A stretch of 64,000 bases of DNA from Corynebacterium sp. HMSC27B11 (GCF_001815985.1 NZ_KV823552.1:62001-126000), one strand, 5' to 3'. Positions 8,464 to 16,262 are shown, numbered from the stretch's first letter. Made by a program: numbers and translations. The notes: generated by a model not told the origin, from the letters alone.

Positions 8464-8982
8464 TCAAGAGGGCTTCGACCTGCTCCTTTCGCGCTTCAAA
8501 CGGAGTCGGGTGCTCCCCTCGGCAATAAGATGCTCTGCAAGACCAATCCCCCTATCACCCTCTTCAGCGAAACGATTAACCAATACGCTCGCTTCTCTTA
8601 TCCCGAGCACCTGAGCGACATCGCTGCCGAGTAGCTGGGCAGCCATGCTAAGAATTAGGCCTTCGCGCTCAACTTCATCTGGCGGGTTTTCAACTGCCCC
8701 AAACGGCACCAAGTCAATGTCAAAGCCACTGACCTTGATCGCTTGCCAAGCTCTCCCCGGATAAGCGAAATGCTCCTTGAGGCGATCGAAATCCGCCCAG
8801 CTGCGAAGCGCTACCGCAAAATCGATGTCCCGCGTCGCCCGAGCTGGCGGGCCTGGCCGGTATTTTTCTTGATGAATATCCCTACACCGCGCCCCCACCA
8901 GCATGATCTGATCTAGGTCGATATACCGTCCAAGCGCAGCAAGAACCTCAGCAATATCCTCATTGCTCTCCGACCATTTCAT
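8464..8982 (-). CDS. AbiEii-like nucleotidyltransferase toxin, 3' end probably frameshifted
   Basis: The 172-residue product has the nucleotidyltransferase hallmarks of AbiEii/DUF6036 toxins: MLVGARCRDIHQ near residue 28 and the metal-binding acidic pair in TRDIDFAVALRSW near residue 50. In type IV toxin-antitoxin systems such enzymes act on RNA targets, often tRNA. It starts 19 nt after the antitoxin gene. The last residues (RLRLKRERSRSKPS) look unnatural. Reading the next frame gives EHPTPFEARKEQVEALLKG and then ICEAFDG and a stop at 8435-8437, a plausible family C-terminus. Restoring one base in the four-base C run at 8515-8518 (plus strand) would join the two and give 182 residues. The toxin may therefore be inactive, or the run may be a slippage or sequencing error. 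Confidence 0.75.
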   Translation of the reverse strand: MKWSESNEDIAEVLAALGRYIDLDQIMLVGARCRDIHQEKYRPGPPARATRDIDFAVALRSWADFDRLKEHFAYPGRAWQAIKVSGFDIDLVPFGAVENPPDEVEREGLILSMAAQLLGSDVAQVLGIREASVLVNRFAEEGDRGIGLAEHLIAEGSTRLRLKRERSRSKPS

Positions 8983-9001
8983 TACCCCACCCCCAGAAGT
9001 T

Positions 9002-10144
9002 CTAGAAATTGATTGTCGATCTTAGCTCTTGCGCGACTCCCAGCAGGCGGGGTTCGTGAGTGCCCACGAGATCCGCATAGATTACTGGCCACGGCGCACA
9101 TGGCCATTCGCCAAGCACGGTCGCATGATCACTCTGATCCGTCTGATTCGCATCACGGCTTCCTTGGCCAGCGCCCCAAAACGCCGTGCGCACGATGACA
9201 TTGCCATTGTCTGATCGGCGAATCCGACCGCTCCTCAACAACTCTCTAAGTTCAGCCGAGTCGCGCAAATAAAGATGAACGGTAGTTCCGCCTCGGACCA
9301 AGTGCGGCACAGCCTGCTCGCCGCTTACCCAGCCCATGGGGTCCATGGCCCCAAATCTGTCCAGATCCGCCTCTCCTCGGAAGATTTCCAGATCAGCACC
9401 AAGCCCAGTGGCATAGGACTGCGCCCACGCATCCAGGAGCGCCTTCGGTCGCTCGAAGTAATACCTTCCCCCGAAGCCCGACTTATTGAGGTACCCAGCT
9501 TGCGTCAGCAGTTCTAGCGTCTGCGCAGCGCTACCAACGGAGACCCCCGCCTGTCTCGCAACCTCTCGGACAGGAGAGTCAAGCAGTTCCGGGCGATCCA
9601 AAATAACCGCGCTCACCTGCGCTCGGCGTGGCGTAAACAAGGAACCGGTAGGCGCCTTAACTTGCGATGCAGCACCCCTTGCTGGCTTTCGTAATCGCCG
9701 AGCAGCTTTATCCTGTGGACTTGCCGAAGTTGCTTGCTCCCCTCTTTTCAGCGAAACGCTACCGCCTTGTTCAACCGGAGAACCCTTCACCCTGCCACGG
9801 ATATCTAGGTACATCCCGGGAAAGGAGATAAAACAATTTCCTCGCTCATCTGCGAACATAACCCCCGCCCCCCGTAGGAAATCAGCCACCTTAGGCGTAA
9901 CCCTCGGAGCGAGAAGCAGCGTTGGGAGGTCGCTCTCGTCGGCAGTTTTTTCCGCCACCAAAGCCCGTAACCCTTGTGGATCATTCGTCTCAACTTGGCG
10001 GGCCATACACTTCGCGGAGGCGTCACCGTGACGCACGAACAGTCCCCCATCCCCGACGCCCTCCTGACCTAGCTCCACGAACTCGAGAGGCACCTCTACA
10101 AGGTTGAATATGTCGTTCCAGCGACTGATTTCTTCCCCGTTCAT
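9002..10144 (-). CDS. AbiEi-family type IV antitoxin with winged-helix domain
   Basis: The 380-residue product fits the long AbiEi antitoxin form. It has an N-terminal domain of about 130 residues with FADERGNCFISFPGMYLDIR and a basic linker. A winged helix follows near residues 175-225 (DSPVREVARQAGVSVGSAAQ), and the C-terminal antitoxin domain contains FRGEADLDRFG and WVSGEQAVPHLV. In studied AbiE systems this protein neutralises the nucleotidyltransferase and represses the operon by binding inverted repeats. Such repeats (10162-10217) lie right upstream. TAGAGT (10151-10156) is 6 nt before ATG 10144, so the transcript is probably leaderless. The toxin gene follows after 19 nt. Confidence 0.82.
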   Translation of the reverse strand: MNGEEISRWNDIFNLVEVPLEFVELGQEGVGDGGLFVRHGDASAKCMARQVETNDPQGLRALVAEKTADESDLPTLLLAPRVTPKVADFLRGAGVMFADERGNCFISFPGMYLDIRGRVKGSPVEQGGSVSLKRGEQATSASPQDKAARRLRKPARGAASQVKAPTGSLFTPRRAQVSAVILDRPELLDSPVREVARQAGVSVGSAAQTLELLTQAGYLNKSGFGGRYYFERPKALLDAWAQSYATGLGADLEIFRGEADLDRFGAMDPMGWVSGEQAVPHLVRGGTTVHLYLRDSAELRELLRSGRIRRSDNGNVIVRTAFWGAGQGSRDANQTDQSDHATVLGEWPCAPWPVIYADLVGTHEPRLLGVAQELRSTINF

Positions 10145-10150
10145 ACCGCC

Positions 10151-10156
10151 ACTCTA
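10151..10156 (-). promoter_or_regulatory. -10 box (TAGAGT) of the AbiE-like operon
   Basis: On the minus strand TAGAGT is followed by 6 nt and the ATG of the antitoxin. The palindromic repeat begins only a few bases upstream and would cover the -35 region. Confidence 0.55.
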
Positions 10157-10161
10157 GCTGA

Positions 10162-10217
10162 TGTTCAGCAATAATGAACGTTCATTAATACTGAACGTTC
10201 ATTTTTAGTGAACGCAC
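10162..10217. promoter_or_regulatory. Palindromic operator-like repeat block upstream of the AbiE-like operon
   Basis: The block contains AATGAACGTTCATT and TGAACGTTCA, two palindromes sharing the GAACGTTC core 18 nt apart, plus flanking GTTCA/TGAAC half-sites. The right part (10180-10217) is the upstream copy of the repeat also found at 8333-8370. Position over the promoter and half-site arrangement fit autorepression by the AbiEi protein. Confidence 0.65.
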
Positions 10218-10262
10218 TTGTCGGCCTCCGGCCGAAAACATCAGTATCGTTAGGATGGGGTT

Positions 10263-10840
10263 ATGGAGCTATCTTCCCTGGATCGGGGCCACTTCCGCGC
10301 GCTCATTATCGGTGCAGGCCAGGCCGGGCTCGCCGTCACCGCTACCGGGCCGGACGCCACGAGCACCACGATCACCACGGACGTCCTCCTCAACGCCACC
10401 GGCACCTGGAACAACCCGCACGTGCCACACATCCCTGGCATCGAAACCTTCCGCGGCCGCCAGCTGCACACGAAGGATTACACCCGCAAGGAGGACTTCG
10501 CGGGTCTGCGCACCCTCGTCGTCGGTGGCGGACTGTCGGCCGTTCAGTTCCTCCTGGAGCTCCAGGAAGTGAGCGAAACCATCTGGGCCAACCCCCGGGC
10601 ACCGAGGTGGATGCCGACGTCATCTTCTGGAACACCGGATTCCGTCACTCCCTGCGCCACCTCGCCCCACTGAAGCTGCGGGGACCGGGCGGAGGAATCC
10701 TCATGGACGGCGAAGTGCGCGTAGCCAAGGACCCGCGGGTGCTGCTGGTCGGCTATGGCTCCACCGCCTCGACGGTGGGCGCGACTCGCGCCGGCAGGCG
10801 CGCCGGTCAGGCCGCCGTCCGCTATCTCGAGTCCCGGTAG
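10263..10840 (+). pseudogene. Decayed FAD/NADPH-dependent monooxygenase-like gene
   Basis: Remains of a flavin-containing monooxygenase of the CzcO/TrkA-like kind. The first frame reads ALIIGAGQAGLAV, the FAD-binding start. It then jumps directly to DVLLNATGTWNNPHVPHIPG, which normally lies on the order of 80-100 residues later, so an internal deletion is evident. The NADPH motif TLVVGGGLSAVQFLLELQ follows. Near 10590-10610 the frame shifts, and the remaining C-terminal part (ADVIFWNTGFRHSLRHLAPL, LLVGYGSTASTVGATRAGR) continues in another frame to the stop at 10840. The gene is dead through at least one deletion and one frameshift. It lies between the two accessory cassettes. Confidence 0.85.
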
Positions 10841-10943
10841 CCCGGCGTTCGCTTCAGGACGTCAACCTGATGCTGCGATTGGCATTGCTGCGAGGTGTTG
10901 CCGGGTTGTTACTGGTTGTTCCGGAGTTGTTTTCCGGCGCACC

Positions 10944-11058
10944 GAAACAACTTTGAAACAACTCATAAACAACTCTTGCTTCCTACCCAACCCCTGATCA
11001 CGCTGTTTCCGCAGTTCACGAAGCTTTCGGTGGTTGTTTCAAAGTTGTTTTTGTTGTT
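10944..11058. repeat. 115-bp repeat unit with inverted GTTGTTT iteron ends (downstream copy)
   Basis: The left arm holds GAAACAACTTTGAAACAAC and an extra AACAACT. The right arm holds its near-perfect inverse GTTGTTTCAAAGTTGTTT plus GTTGTT, with about 57 bp between. A diverged second copy in the same orientation is at 12902-13017. GTTGTTT half-sites within an arm are 11 bp apart, about one helical turn. More GTTGTT units lie just outside (10915-10935 and 11065-11070). The unit ends 22 bp from the stop codon of the AlbA_2-domain gene. Confidence 0.85.
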
Positions 11059-11079
11059 CCAGGATTGTTGCCAAGCTAT

Positions 11080-12846
11080 TTACTCCGACGCCCCAATCCA
11101 GCGTGTGTTTGACCCACGCTGCGGGCCGGTCGGGTCAATACGCGCCACCCCGCGCTCCCGCAGTTTCCGCAAGATCTTGGTCACCTCGGAGCGCTCTATA
11201 CCCAAAATCTCGGCGGCTTCTGCTGCGCGTACCGTGCCAGTTCGCAGCTGCTCCTCCAACCATTCTTCTGTAGGCATCGTCGCAGCACCAGCAAACTGGG
11301 GCTGGGCACCACCCGAAGAAGCGGTCCCCTGCTGGACCGCCCTTCCCAAAACCCATTCATCCGCCCCCTGGAGCCGCACTACCACCCCAATGTCTTGGAG
11401 CGACTCCATCAGTTCGGCGGCTTCCATTGAAGAAATTTGTGCAAGCCGTTCAACCTGATTCTTCGTGATCCGGGGCGCGCTCCACAGCTGCTTTAAGACA
11501 ATGAGAGTGCCCACGCTCCTCACGGCCTCGCCATCAGGTAGCTTCTCCAGTTCATGAAGCATCTTGATAAAACCCACATCGGGCTTACCTGCTGAAAGAA
11601 TCACCTCAACGAAGGTTTCCTCAGCACGCACTTCCGGAACTTCCCGACCTGTTCCAATCATTGCAGACCACATGCGGTCAAAACCGCGCGACGATTCCTC
11701 AGCCAGGCCGAGCCCACGCATTACCGCCATAAGGCGACTATTCCGCGGCACCGATTGAGTCGTCAGCAAGTGATCCCGATCAACCCCCGGCGGCAGAGGA
11801 CCCGGGGACCAAATCTTCAGAGTACGAGGCGTCTGGTCAACAACCACGGGGCGGCTGATTTGCCAGTCCCTATGAATGAAGGCATTCGTGACGGCCTCGT
11901 CAATCGCCTGGGCAGGGAAGCGTGGGATCGCGGTTTCCTGCCCATCATCAAACTGCACTCTTTCAATTTCTTGACTTGCGCGCTCCCTGATTAGGCGGCG
12001 CAGCCGGGGAAGCGCAGTCAACAGCGGTTCACTGATCTCGCTCACTTCAGGATCGGCCCCCACGATGGGTCTCCAGAAATACTGAACCGTCAGGGCGGGC
12101 TTGTCCGGTGGCAGCATGAGGATCTCTGCCGCCCTCTTGAGCGAACCATCATGGCCCACGAGCCCCAGTTCGCGAAGGAGTCCGTTGGCACCTTTCGGCA
12201 CATAATCCGACCCGTCTTCCCTGGACCGTTTCCCCCTCAACAGTCGGCGAGCCTCTTCCAGGACTGGCAGCTCGATGTCCTGAACCTGGAGCCTCGAGCT
12301 CCCGTTTGAATAATCGGGGTTCGCCCTTTCCCGAACCAACGCTTGCCGTTCTGCCTCCAGCAGCGGCTCACAACTCGTGCCCCGCCGCCGCTTCGCCTGG
12401 CCTTGGGTGCGGGTATACATGGTCAATGCTTCTGGGATACGGATCACAACAAGGCGACTACCGTGATACTCAAGTTCAGATGCTTCAACCCTCAGTTGCT
12501 GCTGCGTACCATGAAGAATCTTTCTCTCAATGGTTAAGGTATCCAAGTCCGTCCCCGTAAACGCTTCAGGTCCGGTCAGCTTGTCACTGATACCCACGAT
12601 GATGTGCCCCATAGCGGACTCCCCATTAGCCAGGCACACCGCCTCATCAATGAGCTTTTCTACAAGTTGTGCCCGATGCTTATCGGCCTTCGAAGGCGCA
12701 TACTGAACCCGGGCAGGGTCCTCTTTGATCTCTAGGGTCTCCGATTCGACATTGCCAGCCGAATCTCCGTTCCAAATAGCTTCTAGAGCCTCTGCAACAT
12801 CCTCAGGCAGCCACGGTGTCGCATCGTCAATCATGGGGGATTCCAT
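11080..12846 (-). CDS. AlbA_2 (Schlafen-like) / GHKL-ATPase-type DNA-binding regulator
   Basis: The 588-residue product has an N-terminal AlbA_2-like putative DNA/RNA-binding domain (ETLEIKEDPA, LANGESAMGHIIVGI, near residues 40-130). The middle has an ATPase-like segment resembling HATPase_c_4 (AIDEAVTNAFIHRDW, near residue 345; IWSPGPLPPGV). The C-terminus has two winged-helix-like stretches, TKNQVERLAQISSMEAAELM and RAAEAAEILGIERSEVTKIL. Such proteins are annotated as transcriptional regulators and often occur in defence islands; the activity of this one is unknown. ATG 12846 is chosen because TATACT (12853-12858) lies 6 nt upstream. The gene fills the space between two 115-bp iteron repeats, and a lone AAACAACTT overlaps its -35 region, suggesting autoregulation. 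Confidence 0.75.
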   Translation of the reverse strand: MESPMIDDATPWLPEDVAEALEAIWNGDSAGNVESETLEIKEDPARVQYAPSKADKHRAQLVEKLIDEAVCLANGESAMGHIIVGISDKLTGPEAFTGTDLDTLTIERKILHGTQQQLRVEASELEYHGSRLVVIRIPEALTMYTRTQGQAKRRRGTSCEPLLEAERQALVRERANPDYSNGSSRLQVQDIELPVLEEARRLLRGKRSREDGSDYVPKGANGLLRELGLVGHDGSLKRAAEILMLPPDKPALTVQYFWRPIVGADPEVSEISEPLLTALPRLRRLIRERASQEIERVQFDDGQETAIPRFPAQAIDEAVTNAFIHRDWQISRPVVVDQTPRTLKIWSPGPLPPGVDRDHLLTTQSVPRNSRLMAVMRGLGLAEESSRGFDRMWSAMIGTGREVPEVRAEETFVEVILSAGKPDVGFIKMLHELEKLPDGEAVRSVGTLIVLKQLWSAPRITKNQVERLAQISSMEAAELMESLQDIGVVVRLQGADEWVLGRAVQQGTASSGGAQPQFAGAATMPTEEWLEEQLRTGTVRAAEAAEILGIERSEVTKILRKLRERGVARIDPTGPQRGSNTRWIGASE

Positions 12847-12852
12847 ATGTGA

Positions 12853-12858
12853 AGTATA
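12853..12858 (-). promoter_or_regulatory. -10 box (TATACT) of the AlbA_2-domain gene
   Basis: TATACT lies 6 nt upstream of ATG 12846 on the minus strand. An AAACAACTT iteron at 12871-12880 overlaps the -35 position, and the full repeat unit begins about 45 bp upstream of the -10 box. Confidence 0.55.
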
Positions 12859-12901
12859 CATTTCCCCAGGAAGTTGTTTTAGAGACGCCACCCACCCCAG
12901 C

Positions 12902-13017
12902 GAAACAACTTTGAAACAACTTACGAACAACTATTGTGGCCAGCCCGACCCTTCATCTCATTATTCCCCCAGGTCAAGAAGCCTCCGGCGGTTGTTTCAA
13001 AGTTGTTTCTAGTTGTT
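12902..13017. repeat. 116-bp repeat unit with inverted GTTGTTT iteron ends (upstream copy)
   Basis: GAAACAACTTTGAAACAAC (12902-12920) and its exact 19-bp inverse GTTGTTTCAAAGTTGTTTC (12991-13009) flank a 70-bp interior. The layout, length and parts of the interior match the copy at 10944-11058. It sits upstream of the AlbA_2-domain gene and ends 24 bp from the menC stop codon. Confidence 0.85.
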
Positions 13018-13040
13018 TTGGGATGCTCCCCTAGCGGGCG

Positions 13041-14213
13041 TCACGATCCCAGTTGAACGGCTGCAGCCTCCATCCTGCGGATCCACCACTGCCGACGCTC
13101 CGCGTCCACCGCGTAGCGCTCCAGCACCGCTGAGTCCGGCTGGGTCGCGCCCGTGAGCATCGCGCCATCCCTGATCTCCCGCGCCCCCACGTCCGCAGTG
13201 AACAGCGAGCCCGTCGCCAAGCCCGCCGCATTCGGCCCAGCCTGGCCGAACACCCCGGCGCCCTTCCCCACCTGCGCCACCAGGGCAGCAGCCTGCAGGC
13301 CCGCACCAATGCCCACGGCGGTATCCAGCGCGGAGCTAAGCGTCAGACTCACCCCGTGGGCCGCCACCTGGCGCGCGACCGCCACGACCTGGTCGATGCC
13401 GCCCAGCGGGGCGACCTTCACCACGGCCACATCGCACGCCCCGGCCTCCACCACGGCCAGCGGGTCCGATGCCTTGCGGATCAGCTCGTCGGCGGCGATC
13501 CGCACCGGGGAACCACCCGGCGCGATCCCCTCATCGGCCAACCGCTGCCGAAGTTCCGCGAGCTCCGCCACCGTCGCGCAGGGCTGCTCCACGTAATCCA
13601 GGTCCTCCCCCGCCACATCTTCGGCCGCCAACTGCGAGATCACCGCCAGCGCCTGTTCCACCGACCAGCCCGCGTTCGCATCCACTCTGATCCGGGGCCG
13701 GGCGACCCCGTGCTCGGCGAACCAGGCCCGCACGGCTCGCACGCGCGCCACATCCTGAGCCAGAGCAACATCAAAGCCCTGCTCCCGCAGCACGGCCGGC
13801 TCAGCGACCTTCACCTTCACCGTCGTGCACCCCGGGTAACGGGCCATCAGCTCCCCCACCTGCTGCGGATTCGCCTGCGCATCCACCGCGGGCATCGTGG
13901 CGTTCACCGGCACCGCGACCCCCGCCGGGACCTGCAACGCGGCATGATCCGCTAAGGCACCCTGCGGCCGGGCGGTGGCGTCGTCGTCAAGAAGAAGGGA
14001 ATGGACCACCGCACTGCGCAACCAGCGGGAAGATTCCGCGGGACCGTATTCCAGGAAGGGTGCGAACTCCGCCCACCCGCCGGGCGTGGGCACGAGCATC
14101 GCCTCGCGGGTATCGATGCCGCGGAAACGCGTGCGCATCGGCAGGGCCACCACGTGCGCGTGCTCGCGGGCGTGGCGGAGGAACTGGTCGAGCTGCTGCT
14201 GAGTGATATTCAC
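13041..14213 (-). CDS. menC: o-Succinylbenzoate synthase
   Basis: This 390-residue enolase-superfamily enzyme dehydrates SHCHC to o-succinylbenzoate in menaquinone synthesis. The catalytic KxK appears in TTVKVKVAEP, and metal ligands in RIRVDANAGWSVEQAL, DLDYVEQPCATVAEL and RIAADELIRKA. The second catalytic lysine region is CDVAVVKVAPLGG. GTG 14213 is chosen over the GTG at 14243 because TAGGGT (14221-14226) lies 7 nt before it. The product then starts MNITQQQLDQFLRHA. It is divergent from menB, with 45 nt between the two start codons. It was probably once next to menD; the accessory island now separates them. Confidence 0.9.
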   Translation of the reverse strand: MNITQQQLDQFLRHAREHAHVVALPMRTRFRGIDTREAMLVPTPGGWAEFAPFLEYGPAESSRWLRSAVVHSLLLDDDATARPQGALADHAALQVPAGVAVPVNATMPAVDAQANPQQVGELMARYPGCTTVKVKVAEPAVLREQGFDVALAQDVARVRAVRAWFAEHGVARPRIRVDANAGWSVEQALAVISQLAAEDVAGEDLDYVEQPCATVAELAELRQRLADEGIAPGGSPVRIAADELIRKASDPLAVVEAGACDVAVVKVAPLGGIDQVVAVARQVAAHGVSLTLSSALDTAVGIGAGLQAAALVAQVGKGAGVFGQAGPNAAGLATGSLFTADVGAREIRDGAMLTGATQPDSAVLERYAVDAERRQWWIRRMEAAAVQLGS

Positions 14214-14220
14214 GCCACCC

Positions 14221-14226
14221 ACCCTA
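14221..14226 (-). promoter_or_regulatory. -10 box (TAGGGT) of leaderless menC
   Basis: TAGGGT is 7 nt upstream of the GTG start on the minus strand. The menB -10 box lies only 18 nt away on the other strand. Confidence 0.5.
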
Positions 14227-14244
14227 GGCGAGCGGGCGGACACC

Positions 14245-14250
14245 TAATAT
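14245..14250 (+). promoter_or_regulatory. -10 box (TAATAT) of leaderless menB
   Basis: TAATAT is 8 nt upstream of ATG 14259, with no ribosome binding site between. Confidence 0.55.
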
Positions 14251-14258
14251 GGGCAGGC

Positions 14259-15215
14259 ATGAGCGAAAACAAGGTTTCCGAGATCTTCGACCCCACCGCC
14301 TGGCGCGAGGTTGAGGGATTCGACTTCACCGACATCACCTACCACCGCCACACCGGCGAGGGCCGCGCCAACGGCATCGTCCGCATCGCCTTCGACCGGC
14401 CGGAGGTGCGCAATGCCTTCCGCCCGCACACCGTCGACGAGCTATACCGCGCGCTCGACCACGCGCGCCGCACCCCGGACGTCGGCACCATCCTGCTGAC
14501 CGGAAACGGCCCGTCCCCGAAGGACGGTGGCTGGGCATTCTGCTCCGGCGGTGACCAGCGCATCCGCGGCCGTTCCGGTTATCAGTACGCCACCAGCCAC
14601 GATTCGGACGTCGCCGCCGCTGGTGCCGAGGGCGTGGACGAAGCTCGCGCGAAGGTCGAGGGTGGCCGCCTGCACATCCTGGAGGTCCAGCGGCTGATCC
14701 GCACCATGCCGAAGGTCGTGATCTGCCTGGTCAACGGCTGGGCCGCCGGTGGCGGGCACAGCCTGCACGTGGTCTGCGACCTGACCCTGGCTTCCCGCGA
14801 GCACGCGAAGTTCAAGCAGACGGACGCGGACGTGGGCTCCTTCGACGCCGGTTATGGTTCCGCGTACCTGGCCAAGCAGGTGGGCCAGAAGTTCGCCCGC
14901 GAGATCTTCTTCCTCGGCGAGGCCATCGACGCCGAGACGATGCACCAGATGGGTGCCGTGAACCGCGTGGTGGACCACGCCGACCTGGAGACCACCGCGA
15001 TCGAGTGGGCGCGGAAGATCAACACCAAGTCCCCGACGGCGCAGCGCATGCTGAAGTTCGCCTTCAACCTGACCGACGATGGTCTGATGGGCCAGCAGGT
15101 CTTCGCTGGGGAGGCCACCCGCCTGGCCTACATGACCGACGAGGCCGTGGAGGGCCGCGACTCCTTCCTGGAGAAGCGCGAGCCGAACTGGGACGAGTTC
15201 CCGTACTACTACTAG
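14259..15215 (+). CDS. menB: 1,4-Dihydroxy-2-naphthoyl-CoA synthase
   Basis: This 318-residue crotonase-fold enzyme closes the second ring of the naphthoquinone nucleus. The oxyanion-hole segment GWAFCSGGDQRIRGRSGYQY and the later VCDLTLASREHAKFKQTDADVGSFDAGYG stretch are typical of MenB. The C-terminal NWDEFPYYY is close to the family ending. The length agrees with actinobacterial MenB, which has an N-terminal extension compared with E. coli. ATG 14259 is preceded at 8 nt by TAATAT, implying a leaderless mRNA. It is divergent from menC and convergent with the pseudouridine synthase gene. Confidence 0.95.
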   Translation: MSENKVSEIFDPTAWREVEGFDFTDITYHRHTGEGRANGIVRIAFDRPEVRNAFRPHTVDELYRALDHARRTPDVGTILLTGNGPSPKDGGWAFCSGGDQRIRGRSGYQYATSHDSDVAAAGAEGVDEARAKVEGGRLHILEVQRLIRTMPKVVICLVNGWAAGGGHSLHVVCDLTLASREHAKFKQTDADVGSFDAGYGSAYLAKQVGQKFAREIFFLGEAIDAETMHQMGAVNRVVDHADLETTAIEWARKINTKSPTAQRMLKFAFNLTDDGLMGQQVFAGEATRLAYMTDEAVEGRDSFLEKREPNWDEFPYYY

Positions 15216-15234
15216 GTCTTGTGGCCGGTCGGCG

Positions 15235-16176
15235 CTAGCCGCGCAGCTTATTCCACGCCGGGGGCATCGGGGCCTGCACGTCCAGCTCCTCGCCACTCGA
15301 CAGCGGGATCACCAGTCGGGAGGCGTGCAGCATCAGCATCCGCACGCCTTTCTCCGCGGCCGCCTGGTTCGTGGCCTTATCCCCGTAGCGGGAATCCCCA
15401 ATGATCGGGTGGCCCAAGTGCTGCAGATGCACGCGGATCTGGTGCTTCCGGCCGGTCAGTAGTTGGGCCTCCACGAGGGTTCCCGCACGCCCCCAGGGCT
15501 TCTTCACCCACAGCTTCGTCTCCGCGGCTTGCCCGGCGCGGCGATCCACCACCGTGGCCGCCCCCGTCTTCCGCAGCGGGGCATCAATCCGTCGCGGCTG
15601 CTTGCCCGACTTTTTCACAGCGCCACTGACCACCGCCAGGTAATAGCGCTGGATGTCCTCCCCACCCTCGCGCAGCAGGGACTGCAGGTGGCGCAGCATC
15701 TTCGAATTCTTCGCCACGATCAGCAGGCCGGAGGTCTCCTTGTCCAGCCGGTGCGCCAGCTCCAGCTCCTTATCCTCCGGCCGCAACACGCGCAGCGCCT
15801 CGATCACCCCGGCCTTGACTCCACTGCCCACGTGCACAGCGATGTTGGCGGGCTTATTCACGATGAGCAGATCATCGTCCTCAAAAACAATGTGCCGGGA
15901 CAGCCTGCGGGCCAGCTGCTCCGCAGCCTTACGATCCCCCGCGGGCTTCGGCTTCGCCTCAGCGACCTCGAGGGCAGGCAGGTGGACCTTATCGCCGGCG
16001 ACGGTGCGCTGGTCCGGCTTGCACTTCGCACCGTTGACCGTGATCTGCTTGGTGCGCATCATGCGGAACAGCACCGTGGCGGGCACGCCCTTGACCTGCG
16101 AACGGATGTATTTGTCCAGGCGGCGATCCGCCTGGGAGTCGCTCACGATCAGGGTCTGAGGTTCGGAATGCTTCAT
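15235..16176 (-). CDS. RluC/RluD-family RNA pseudouridine synthase
   Basis: The 313-residue product has an N-terminal S4 RNA-binding domain near residues 14-75 (ADRRLDKYIRSQV, FRMMRTKQITVNG). The RluA-type catalytic domain has the catalytic Asp in LAHRLDKETSGLLIVAKN. The closing TGRKHQIRVHLQHLGHPIIG motif is present. The family converts uridines of 23S rRNA to pseudouridine; the target site cannot be told, although RluC-type is most likely. ATG 16176 is used; its Shine-Dalgarno is weak. It shares the space between menB and the esterase gene without any sign of a functional link to menaquinone genes. Confidence 0.9.
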   Translation of the reverse strand: MKHSEPQTLIVSDSQADRRLDKYIRSQVKGVPATVLFRMMRTKQITVNGAKCKPDQRTVAGDKVHLPALEVAEAKPKPAGDRKAAEQLARRLSRHIVFEDDDLLIVNKPANIAVHVGSGVKAGVIEALRVLRPEDKELELAHRLDKETSGLLIVAKNSKMLRHLQSLLREGGEDIQRYYLAVVSGAVKKSGKQPRRIDAPLRKTGAATVVDRRAGQAAETKLWVKKPWGRAGTLVEAQLLTGRKHQIRVHLQHLGHPIIGDSRYGDKATNQAAAEKGVRMLMLHASRLVIPLSSGEELDVQAPMPPAWNKLRG

Positions 16177-16262
16177 GGTGGCTCTGGGCTCTATCTGTAG
16201 CAGATCGGGCCAACAGGCCCGCCCGGCTGTTCACGCTCGCAACGCCTGCTCACGGCTCGTGG

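Noticed and set aside
8419-8634. Short plus-strand ORFs over the end of the AbiEii-like gene
   Set aside because: They have no ribosome binding site and are antisense to the nucleotidyltransferase frame, whose restored end explains the same bases.
10915-13020. GTTGTTT repeats as a CRISPR array
   Set aside because: Half-sites are 6-7 bp with 11-bp spacing and inverted arms; there are no uniform spacers and no cas genes.
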